Assembly (NCBI GenBank): GCA_035504175.1
Contig: DATJSJ010000285.1
Coordinates: 1-5,167 of the forward strand
Direction of reading: 5' to 3'
DNA from: DATJSJ01 sp035504175
GTDB lineage: Bacteria > Pseudomonadota > Alphaproteobacteria > Acetobacterales > Acetobacteraceae
DNA: 5,167 nucleotides
Part shown: in pieces, positions 1-5,167 of the stretch
Layout of the letters: every line of letters starts with the position of its first letter
How positions within the stretch are numbered: the first letter of the stretch is position 1
The notes under the pieces: generated by a model
The model's input: the letters and a program-made list of their open reading frames with translations, nothing else
Database searches by the model: none
Told to the model about the DNA's origin: nothing
Translations under genes and position numbers: made by a program

Positions 1-1409
1 TCCTCGACCTCGCGCGGATAGACGTTCTCGCCGCCGCGGATCACCAAATCCTTGATGCGCCCGACGATGTTGCAATAGCTCTCGGCATCGATCGTCGCCA
101 GGTCGCCGGTGTGCATCCAGTGCGCGGCATCGATCGCCTGCGCCGTGCGCTCGGCATCGTCCCAGTAGCCGAGCATCACCGAGTAGCCGCGGGTGCAAAG
201 CTCGCCCGGCATGCCGCGCGGCACGATCCGCCCATGCGCATCGACGATCTTCACCTCCAGATGCGGATGGATGCGGCCGATCGTGGACACCCGGCGATCG
301 ATCGGGTCGTCATGCGCGCTCTGGAAGCTCACCGGGCTCGTTTCGGTCATGCCGTAGGCGATGGTGACATCGCGCATGTGCATCCGCTCGATCACCCGCC
401 GCATGACCTCGATCGGGCAGGGCGAGCCCGCCATGATGCCGGTGCGCAGCGACGTGAGATCGAACTGCGCGAACTCGGGATGCTCCAGCTCGGCGATGAA
501 CATCGTCGGCACACCGTACAGCGCCGTGCAGCGCTCCGCCGCCACCGTCTGCAGCACCGCGAGCGGGTCAAAGCCGGGACCCGGCAGCACCATCGCACTG
601 CCGAGGGCCGCGCAGGCCAGCGTGCCCATCACCATGCCGAAGCAGTGATACAGCGGCACCGGGATGCACAGCCGGTCCGCCGCGCCGAGCCCGATCGCAC
701 GCCCGACGAAATAGCCGTTGTTGAGGATGTTGTGGTGCGTGAGCGTCGCCCCCTTCGGCGAGCCCGTGGTGCCGGAGGTGAACTGGATGTTGATCGCGTC
801 GTCGAATTGCAGCGTCTCGCGCAGCCCGGCGAGGCGATCGCGTTCGGCCTCGCCGCCGGCAGCGGTGGCCGTCTCGAAGCCGAGGCAGCCCGGCGCCGGC
901 GCGTCGCTGATCTGGATGACGAAGCGCAGCGTCGGGCATCGCGCCGCCTGCAGCGCGCCGGGCGTGGCCGTGGCCAGCTCGGGCAGCAGCTCGTTCAGCA
1001 TCGCGACGTAGTCGCTGCTCTTGAACGCGGTCGCCGCGACCAGCGCGCGGCAGCCGACCTTGTTCAGCGCGTAGTCGAGCTCGCTCAGCCGGTAGGCCGG
1101 GTTGATCGTCACCAGGATCAGCCCGGCCTTCGCGGTCGCGAACTGGGTGATGACCCATTCGGCGCAATTCGGTGCCCAGATGCCGACGCGATCGCCAGGC
1201 TCGAGCCCCAGCGCCAGCAGCCCGGCCGCCAGCGCCTCGACCCGCGCGGCAAGCTCGCGCCACGTCCAGCGCACCGATTGCGCCGGCACGATCAGCGCCA
1301 GGCCATCCGGCAGCCGGGCGACTGTGCGGTCGAATGCGGCGCCGATCGTCTCGCCCAGCAGCGGCGTGTCGCTGATGCCGCTGACATAGCTCGGCTCTGC
1401 TGCCGGCAT
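1..1409 (-). CDS. Acyl-CoA synthetase, AMP-binding ACSF2-like (C-terminus beyond window)
   Basis: ATP-dependent acid:CoA ligase of the ANL superfamily, which adenylates a carboxylic acid and then transfers it to CoA; probably cytosolic. The frame reads without a stop from the ATG (complement of 1407-1409) to the left edge, giving 469 codons plus two bases. Visible motifs are the P-loop TSGTTGSPKG at residues 211-220, YGMTET (A5) at 352-357, TGD (A7) at 434-436 and the hinge GRIKD (A8) at 450-454, followed by IRGGENVYPREVE. The catalytic Lys of the C-terminal lid (A10) is outside the window; relatives are about 550 residues, so roughly 80-100 are missing. The N-terminus (SYVSGISDTPLLGETIG, residues 7-23) and SPNCAEW/TINPAYR-like blocks (APNCAEW at 79-85) resemble ACSF2-type medium-chain synthetases. 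The substrate is not readable from sequence; divergence from ivd suggests isovalerate or another short or branched acid (inference). Start supported by a good Shine-Dalgarno. Confidence 0.93.
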   Translation of the reverse strand, partial: MPAAEPSYVSGISDTPLLGETIGAAFDRTVARLPDGLALIVPAQSVRWTWRELAARVEALAAGLLALGLEPGDRVGIWAPNCAEWVITQFATAKAGLILVTINPAYRLSELDYALNKVGCRALVAATAFKSSDYVAMLNELLPELATATPGALQAARCPTLRFVIQISDAPAPGCLGFETATAAGGEAERDRLAGLRETLQFDDAINIQFTSGTTGSPKGATLTHHNILNNGYFVGRAIGLGAADRLCIPVPLYHCFGMVMGTLACAALGSAMVLPGPGFDPLAVLQTVAAERCTALYGVPTMFIAELEHPEFAQFDLTSLRTGIMAGSPCPIEVMRRVIERMHMRDVTIAYGMTETSPVSFQSAHDDPIDRRVSTIGRIHPHLEVKIVDAHGRIVPRGMPGELCTRGYSVMLGYWDDAERTAQAIDAAHWMHTGDLATIDAESYCNIVGRIKDLVIRGGENVYPREVE

Positions 1410-1417
1410 GGTGACGC

Positions 1418-1427
1418 TCTCCCTCCC
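1418..1427 (-). promoter_or_regulatory. Ribosome binding site of the acyl-CoA synthetase gene
   Basis: On the minus strand this reads GGGAGGGAGA, a purine-rich Shine-Dalgarno ending eight bases before the ATG. It fixes the start choice for the synthetase. It is the strongest ribosome binding site in the window. Confidence 0.7.
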
Positions 1428-1500
1428 AAGCCGCCCGCTCTTGTGCCTGGACGCGGCGCGCGGCGGCTGTTGAACTGCACCCGGTCGGCCGGATGCTAAA

Positions 1501-1543
1501 CCATGATCGCCGGCGGTGGAATCACCGAAGGCAGAAATCATGG
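1501..1543. repeat. Nested inverted repeats in the divergent promoter region
   Basis: The outer arms are CCATGAT (1501-1507) and ATCATGG (1537-1543), perfect 7-base complements 29 bases apart. Inside them lies CGGTG-GAAT-CACCG (1514-1527), a 5-base stem with a 4-base loop. The two centres differ by only 1.5 bases. It sits midway between the divergent genes in the AT-richer segment, so an operator or a cruciform/hairpin is possible. The arms are short, and chance is not excluded. Confidence 0.4.
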
Positions 1544-1620
1544 CCTGAAATCAAAAGGCTAGATCGGGAGCGTTGGAGCCGGGCGGAGCCGTCGCGGTCT
1601 GTCCGGCCGTACGCGGGAGC

Positions 1621-1624
1621 GAGG
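1621..1624 (+). promoter_or_regulatory. Probable ribosome binding site of ivd
   Basis: GAGG lies ten bases before the ivd ATG, with a further GGGAG at 1615-1619. Spacing is slightly long but usable. There is no in-frame ATG, GTG or TTG close upstream, and the N-terminus encoded from 1635 aligns with known family members, so this start is preferred. Confidence 0.5.
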
Positions 1625-1634
1625 CACGAACCAC

Positions 1635-2816
1635 ATGGCCACGACGCGGGCCAATCTGATGCCGGGGCTGGATTTCGCGCTCGGCGAGACCGCGGACATG
1701 CTGCGCCGCAGCGTGGCCGATTTCGCCGCCGCCGAGATCGCGCCCCGCGCCGCCGCGATCGACCGCGACGACGACTTCCCCGCCGACCTTTGGGAGAAGC
1801 TCGGCGCGCTCGGCCTGCTCGGCATCACCGTCGAGCCGGAATACGGCGGCGCCGGCATGGGCTATCTCGAGCACGTCGTGGCGATGGAGGAGGTCAGCCG
1901 CGCCTCCGCCTCCGTCGGCCTGTCCTACGGCGCGCATTCCAATCTCTGCGTCAACCAGATCCGCCGCCACGGCAGCGAGGCGCAGAAGCGGCACTACCTG
2001 CCCGGGCTGATCAGCGGCGCCCGGGTCGGCGCGCTGGCGATGAGCGAGGCGGAGGCGGGATCGGACGTCGTCTCGATGCGGCTGCGCGCCGAGCGGCGCG
2101 GCGAGCGCTACGTGCTGAACGGCACCAAGATGTGGATCACCAACGGCCCGGACGCCGACGTGCTCGTGGTCTACGCCAAGACCGATCCCGATGCGGGGCC
2201 GCGCGGCATCACCGCCTTCATCGTCGAGCGCGGCTTCCCCGGCTTCGGCGTGGCGCAGAAGCTGGACAAGCTCGGCATGCGCGGATCGAACACGGGCGAG
2301 CTGGTGTTCGAGGACTGCGCCGTGCCGGCGGCGAACGTGCTGGGCGGCGAGGGCGCCGGCGTCGCGGTGCTGATGAGCGGCCTTGATTACGAGCTCACGG
2401 TGCTCGCGGGCGGCCCGCTCGGCATCATGCAGGCCTGCATGGACGAAGTGCTGCCCTACGTGCACGCGCGACGCCAGTTCGGCCGCGCGATCGGCGAGTT
2501 CCAGCTCATGCAGGGCAAGCTCGCCGACATGTACACGACGATGAATGCCGCGCGCGCCTACGTCTATGCCGTGGCGCGCGCCTGCGACGCCGGCGCCGCC
2601 TCGCGCAAGGACGCGGCCGGCGCGATCCTCTACGCCGCCGAGCGCGCCACCTGGATGGCGCTGGAGGCGATCCAGTGCCTCGGCGCCACCGGCTACATCA
2701 ACGAGACGCCGACCGGGCGGCTGCTGCGCGACGCCAAGCTGTACGAGATCGGCGCCGGCACCAGCGAGATCCGCCGCATGCTGATCGGCCGCGAGCTCTA
2801 TCGCGAGACCGCATGA
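1635..2816 (+). CDS. ivd: Isovaleryl-CoA dehydrogenase (LiuA type)
   Basis: FAD flavoprotein of the acyl-CoA dehydrogenase family, converting isovaleryl-CoA to 3-methylcrotonyl-CoA in leucine breakdown and passing electrons to ETF. The 393 residues match bacterial LiuA length. Visible are LDFALGET near the N-terminus (12-19), YGAHSNLCVNQ (98-108), the flavin/substrate loop AMSEAEAGSDV (135-145), WITNGPDADVLVVYAKTD (167-184), the isovaleryl-specific catalytic Glu253 in SGLDYE (248-253), RQFGRAIGEFQLMQGKLADMY (280-300) and the C-terminal RDAKLYEIGAGTSEIRR (365-381). Glu at 253, rather than only near the C-terminus, is the signature separating isovaleryl-CoA dehydrogenase from most relatives. 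Odd points: residue 254 is Leu where family members have Arg, and the usual GGNG reads GATG at 350-353. First gene of an operon with mccB and mccA; its stop overlaps an ATG (ATGA, 2813-2816). Confidence 0.96.
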   Translation: MATTRANLMPGLDFALGETADMLRRSVADFAAAEIAPRAAAIDRDDDFPADLWEKLGALGLLGITVEPEYGGAGMGYLEHVVAMEEVSRASASVGLSYGAHSNLCVNQIRRHGSEAQKRHYLPGLISGARVGALAMSEAEAGSDVVSMRLRAERRGERYVLNGTKMWITNGPDADVLVVYAKTDPDAGPRGITAFIVERGFPGFGVAQKLDKLGMRGSNTGELVFEDCAVPAANVLGGEGAGVAVLMSGLDYELTVLAGGPLGIMQACMDEVLPYVHARRQFGRAIGEFQLMQGKLADMYTTMNAARAYVYAVARACDAGAASRKDAAGAILYAAERATWMALEAIQCLGATGYINETPTGRLLRDAKLYEIGAGTSEIRRMLIGRELYRETA

Positions 2817-2830
2817 CCCGCACCGCATGA
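2808..2830 (+). promoter_or_regulatory. ivd-mccB junction: 9-base direct repeat and 5-codon bridging mini-ORF
   Basis: ACCGCATGA occurs at 2808-2816 and again at 2822-2830, a direct repeat with period 14. The first copy carries the ivd stop overlapping an ATG (ATGA). From that ATG the frame reads Met-Thr-Arg-Thr-Ala-stop, and this stop (2828-2830) overlaps the mccB ATG in the second ATGA. No Shine-Dalgarno precedes mccB, so its translation is probably coupled to ivd. Whether the mini-ORF is translated is unknown. Confidence 0.45.
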
Positions 2831-4434
2831 GCGTGCTGGCACCGTCGATCGATCCGCGCGGCGAGGGGTTCCGCGCCAATGCCGATGCCATGGCGGCGCT
2901 GGTCGCGGATCTGCGGGCCCGCGTTGCCGCAGCGGCCGAAGGCGGCGGCGAGCGCGCCCGGGCGCGGCACCAGGCGCGCGGCAAGCTGCTCCCGCGCGAG
3001 CGCATCGCAGCCCTGCTCGATCCCGGCGCCCCGTTCCTGGAACTGTCGCAGCTCGCCGCACACGGGCTGTATGACGACGAGGTGCCCTGCGCCGGCATCG
3101 TTACCGGCATCGGCCGCGTCGCCGGCCGCGAATGCGTCGTCATCGCCAATGACGCGACGGTCAAGGGCGGTACCTATTTCCCGCTCACCGTGAAGAAGCA
3201 TCTGCGCGCCCAGGCGATCGCGCAGGCGAACCATCTGCCCTGCCTCTATCTGGTCGATTCCGGCGGCGCCTTCCTGCCGCTGCAGGACGAGATCTTTCCC
3301 GACCGCGAGCATTTCGGCCGTATTTTTTTCAATCAGGCGCAGATGTCGGCCGCCGGCATTCCGCAGATCGCGGCGGTGATGGGGTCGTGCACGGCGGGGG
3401 GCGCCTACGTGCCGGCGATGGCCGACCAGACGGTGATCGTGCGCGGCCAGGGCACGATCTTCCTCGGCGGCCCGCCGCTGGTGCGCGCCGCGACCGGCGA
3501 GAGCGTGACCGCCGAGGAACTCGGCGGCGCCGAGCTACACGCGCGCCAGTCCGGCGTGGTGGATCACGTCGCGCGCGACGACGCGCAGGCGCTGGCACTG
3601 TGCCGGCGCATCGTCGCCGGCCTCGGCGGCCGCGCGCCGCCGCCGGTCGCACTGCGCCCCGCGCGACCGCCGCGCCACGACCCGGCGGAGCTGCACGGCG
3701 TCGCGCCGATCGATCTGCGCGCGCCCTGCGACCCGCGCGAGATCATCGCCCGCCTGGTCGATGACAGCGATTTCGACGAATTCAAGCCGCTGTACGGCGC
3801 CACCTTGGTCTGCGGCTTCGCGCACCTGCACGGCTGCCCGGTCGCGATCCTGGCGAATGACGGCATCCTGTTCTCCGAGAGCGCGCTCAAGGGCGCGCAT
3901 TTCATCGAGCTCGCCTGCCAGCGCCGCATCCCGCTGCTGTTCCTGCAGAATATTGCCGGCTTCATGGTCGGACGGAAATACGAGGCGGGCGGCATCGCCA
4001 AGGACGGCGCCAAGCTGGTCACCGCGGTCGCGACCGCGGCGGTGCCGAAACTCACGCTGATCACCGGCGGCAGCTTCGGCGCCGGCAATTACGGCATGTG
4101 CGGCCGCGCCTACGACCCGCGCTTTCTGTTCGCCTGGCCGAACGCGCGCATCTCGGTGATGGGCGGCGAGCAGGCGGCGAGCGTACTGGCCGAGATCCGC
4201 CGCGAGGCGCTGGCCGCCCAGGGCGAGGATTGGGACGCGGCGGCGCAGGACGCGTTCAAGGCGCCGATCCGCGCCCAGTACGAGACCCAGGGCCATCCCT
4301 ATTACGCGACGGCACGGCTCTGGGATGACGGCATCATCGATCCGGCCGACAGCCGCCGCGTACTCGGCTTGGCGCTGCACGCCTGCCTGAACGCGCCCAT
4401 CCCAGCGACGCGCTTCGGCGTGTTCCGCATGTGA
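2827..4434 (+). CDS. mccB: Methylcrotonoyl-CoA carboxylase, carboxyltransferase (beta) subunit
   Basis: Transfers the carboxyl group from carboxybiotin to 3-methylcrotonyl-CoA, giving 3-methylglutaconyl-CoA; works as a complex with the MccA subunit. The 535 residues are the usual length for this subunit. N-terminal carboxyltransferase domain (about 30-270): ANDATVKGGTYFPLTVKKH (107-125), LVDSGGAFLPLQDEIFPD (142-159) and the oxyanion-hole segment GSCTAGGAYVPAM (186-198). C-terminal domain (about 290-535): FDEFKPLYG (316-324), NDGILFSESALKGAHFIEL (344-362), QNIAGFMVGRKYEAGGIAKD (374-393), the second oxyanion-hole segment GGSFGAGNYGMCGRAY (414-429), WPNARISVMGGEQAA (437-451) and WDDGIIDPADSR (499-510). 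GRKYEAGGIAKDGAKL separates it from propionyl-CoA carboxylase; geranyl-CoA carboxylase (AtuC) is a close relative, but the adjoining ivd favours leucine breakdown. It starts ten bases after the ivd stop without a clear ribosome binding site and contains a T-run at 3323-3329. Confidence 0.96.
   Translation: MSVLAPSIDPRGEGFRANADAMAALVADLRARVAAAAEGGGERARARHQARGKLLPRERIAALLDPGAPFLELSQLAAHGLYDDEVPCAGIVTGIGRVAGRECVVIANDATVKGGTYFPLTVKKHLRAQAIAQANHLPCLYLVDSGGAFLPLQDEIFPDREHFGRIFFNQAQMSAAGIPQIAAVMGSCTAGGAYVPAMADQTVIVRGQGTIFLGGPPLVRAATGESVTAEELGGAELHARQSGVVDHVARDDAQALALCRRIVAGLGGRAPPPVALRPARPPRHDPAELHGVAPIDLRAPCDPREIIARLVDDSDFDEFKPLYGATLVCGFAHLHGCPVAILANDGILFSESALKGAHFIELACQRRIPLLFLQNIAGFMVGRKYEAGGIAKDGAKLVTAVATAAVPKLTLITGGSFGAGNYGMCGRAYDPRFLFAWPNARISVMGGEQAASVLAEIRREALAAQGEDWDAAAQDAFKAPIRAQYETQGHPYYATARLWDDGIIDPADSRRVLGLALHACLNAPIPATRFGVFRM
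3324..3330 (+). other. Slippery-type T-run inside mccB
   Basis: A run of seven T (3323-3329) in codons for Ile166-Phe167-Phe168 uses ATT and TTT, rare choices in this GC-rich gene. In the reading frame, bases 3324-3330 form T-TTT-TTC, which fits the X-XXY-YYZ pattern of -1 slippery sites. The -1 frame stays open to 3764, but its product looks like an ordinary GC-rich shadow. I see no evidence of programmed use. Confidence 0.25.
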
Positions 4435-4445
4435 GCCGCGCATGA
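4431..4445 (+). promoter_or_regulatory. mccB-mccA junction: 4-codon bridging mini-ORF
   Basis: The mccB stop (4432-4434) overlaps a GTG (GTGA, 4431-4434). From that GTG the frame reads GTG-AGC-CGC-GCA-TGA, and its stop (4443-4445) overlaps the mccA ATG in an ATGA (4442-4445). There is no Shine-Dalgarno between the genes, which are seven bases apart, so mccA is probably translated by coupling or reinitiation. The layout mirrors the ivd-mccB junction, and both mini-frames end in GCATGA. Confidence 0.4.
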
Positions 4446-5167
4446 TCCGCGCGCTGCTGATCGCCAATCGCGGCGAGATCGCCTGCCGCATCATCCGCAC
4501 CGCGCGGCGCATGGGGATCGCGACGATCGCCGTGTACTCCGACGCCGATGCCGCCGCGCTGCACGTCCGCGCCGCCGATCGCGCGATCCGCATCGGCCCG
4601 GCGCCGGCGCGGCAGAGCTATCTCGACGCGGCCGCGATCGTCGCCGCCGCCCATCGCACCGGCGCCGATGCGGTGCATCCCGGCTACGGCTTCCTGGCCG
4701 AGAACGCGGACTTCGCCGAGGCGGTGACTACGGCCGGGCTCGTCTTCGTCGGACCGCCGGCCGAGGCCATCCGCGCCATGGGCTCGAAGGCCGCGGCGAA
4801 AGCGCTGATGCACCAGGCCGGCGTGCCGCTGCTGCCGGGCTATCACGGCGAGGACCAGGACGACGCAAGGCTCGCGGCCGAGGCGGCGCGGATCGGCCTG
4901 CCGCTGGTGATCAAGGCGGTCTCGGGCGGTGGCGGGCGCGGCATGCGGGTGGTGCGCGGCCGGGCGGATTTCGCGCCGGCGCTGGCGGAGGCGCGGCAGG
5001 AGGCGCGCGCCGCCTTCGGCGACGACCGCGTGCTGCTGGAGCGCTACCTGGACCGGCCGCGCCACATCGAGGTGCAGGTCTTCGCCGACACGCACGGTAC
5101 CATCGTGCACCTGTTCGAGCGCGACTGCTCGACGCAGCGCCGGCACCAGAAGCTGATCGAGGAGGCG
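4442..5167 (+). CDS. mccA: Methylcrotonoyl-CoA carboxylase, biotin carboxylase (alpha) subunit, N-terminal part
   Basis: Carboxylates biotin with ATP and bicarbonate, then presents it to the MccB subunit. Only 242 residues are visible; full proteins are about 650-680 and end in a biotinyl domain (usually with an MKM/MKL-type lysine site) outside the window. Visible biotin carboxylase features are LIANRGEIACRIIR (6-19), VHPGYGFLAENADFA (78-92), MGSK with Lys116 as the expected ATP-contacting lysine (113-116), the ATP-grasp glycine loop IKAVSGGGGRGMRVV (157-171), LERYLDRPRHIEVQVFAD (199-216) and ERDCSTQRRHQK (226-237), which holds the conserved Cys and catalytic-region Lys. Identification as the methylcrotonoyl rather than acetyl-, propionyl- or geranyl-CoA enzyme rests mainly on the preceding ivd and mccB; the N-terminal domain itself is shared by all of them. 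Starts seven bases after the mccB stop without a ribosome binding site; same operon. Confidence 0.93.
   Translation, partial: MIRALLIANRGEIACRIIRTARRMGIATIAVYSDADAAALHVRAADRAIRIGPAPARQSYLDAAAIVAAAHRTGADAVHPGYGFLAENADFAEAVTTAGLVFVGPPAEAIRAMGSKAAAKALMHQAGVPLLPGYHGEDQDDARLAAEAARIGLPLVIKAVSGGGGRGMRVVRGRADFAPALAEARQEARAAFGDDRVLLERYLDRPRHIEVQVFADTHGTIVHLFERDCSTQRRHQKLIEEA

Larger units (their letters stand above)
1410..1634. promoter_or_regulatory. Divergent intergenic control region between synthetase gene and ivd operon
   Basis: These 225 bases separate two divergent genes, so promoters for both should lie here. The stretch from about 1493 to 1560 is visibly richer in A and T than its surroundings, which fits promoter or operator DNA. 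A TTGAAC at 1470-1475 could be a plus-strand -35 box, but the matching -10 (around 1494-1500, GCTAAA with a 19-base spacer) is weak. On the minus strand TAGCAT (complement of 1493-1498) is a possible -10 without a convincing -35. No promoter can be fixed by eye. Leucine-catabolism operons are often controlled by the MerR-type LiuR or TetR-type LiuQ regulators (family knowledge); no regulator gene and no site I can confidently assign to either is visible here. Confidence 0.5.

Noticed and set aside
568..1263. Minus-strand open frame of 231 codons inside the synthetase region
   Set aside because: It is an alternative frame of the same strand; garbled frameshifted traces of the synthetase motifs show it is a shadow, not a second gene or a frameshift break.
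111..1499. Open frame of 462 codons on the plus strand across the synthetase gene
   Set aside because: It is the antisense shadow of the acyl-CoA synthetase, whose motifs read cleanly on the minus strand; the predicted peptide is Arg/Ala/His-rich and unlike any known family.
1470..1500. TTGAAC plus a downstream GCTAAA as a plus-strand promoter with a 19-base, MerR-type spacer
   Set aside because: The -10 matches only about three of six consensus positions; too weak to annotate as a promoter on its own, so it is mentioned only within the intergenic entry.
1493..2386. Plus-strand open frame beginning in the intergenic region and overlapping ivd
   Set aside because: It is out of frame with ivd, has no ribosome binding site, and its Arg-rich product resembles no family.
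1551..3164. Long open frame (537 codons) on the minus strand, antisense to ivd and the start of mccB
   Set aside because: It is opposite two clear family matches, has an Ala/Arg/Gly/His-rich composition with no recognisable domain, and is expected because GC-rich coding DNA rarely has stops in the antisense frames.
3535..4593. Minus-strand open frame of 352 codons across mccB and the start of mccA
   Set aside because: Antisense shadow of two well-identified genes; no domain or start signal.
2827..5167. Geranyl-CoA carboxylase (AtuC/AtuF) instead of methylcrotonoyl-CoA carboxylase
   Set aside because: The families are close, but the immediately preceding isovaleryl-CoA dehydrogenase and the absence of citronellol-pathway genes favour leucine breakdown; not fully excluded.
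1..5167. Search for CRISPR arrays, insertion sequences, tRNA/rRNA genes, terminators and unusual defence or phage genes
   Set aside because: Apart from the divergent spacer and two short junctions, the window is filled by four conserved catabolic genes; no repeats, RNA genes or mobile signatures were visible.

Overview
This window shows part of a leucine/isovalerate breakdown locus from a high-GC bacterium. Most codons end in G or C, and long spurious reading frames are open on both strands, as is usual at this base composition. The protein sequences look proteobacterial. An alphaproteobacterium, perhaps in or near the Acetobacteraceae/Rhodospirillales, is my best guess, but no marker gene here proves it.

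Layout: (1) bases 1-1409, minus strand: the N-terminal 469 residues of an acyl-CoA synthetase of the AMP-binding (ANL) superfamily, most like the ACSF2-type medium-chain synthetases. It runs off the left edge of the window. (2) 1410-1634: a 225-base divergent intergenic region, which must hold the control signals for both directions and contains nested inverted repeats. (3) 1635-2816, plus strand: isovaleryl-CoA dehydrogenase (ivd/liuA). (4) 2827-4434, plus strand: methylcrotonoyl-CoA carboxylase carboxyltransferase (beta) subunit (mccB/liuB). (5) 4442-5167, plus strand: the first 242 residues of the biotin-carboxylase-bearing (alpha) subunit (mccA/liuD), cut by the right edge.

The genes work in sequence. 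Isovaleryl-CoA, from leucine or possibly from free acid activated by the synthetase, is oxidised by Ivd to 3-methylcrotonyl-CoA. The MccA/MccB biotin enzyme then carboxylates this to 3-methylglutaconyl-CoA. The later enzymes (methylglutaconyl-CoA hydratase and HMG-CoA lyase) are not in the window and may lie further right.

I see no undescribed defence, mobile or biosynthetic system; the gene content is ordinary catabolism. Details worth a second look are: an unusual Leu in place of the near-invariant Arg directly after the catalytic Glu of Ivd, plus an altered GGxG motif in the same protein; two operon junctions that each contain a 4-5 codon mini reading frame linking one gene's stop to the next gene's start; a slippery T-run inside mccB; and the inverted repeats in the divergent promoter region.
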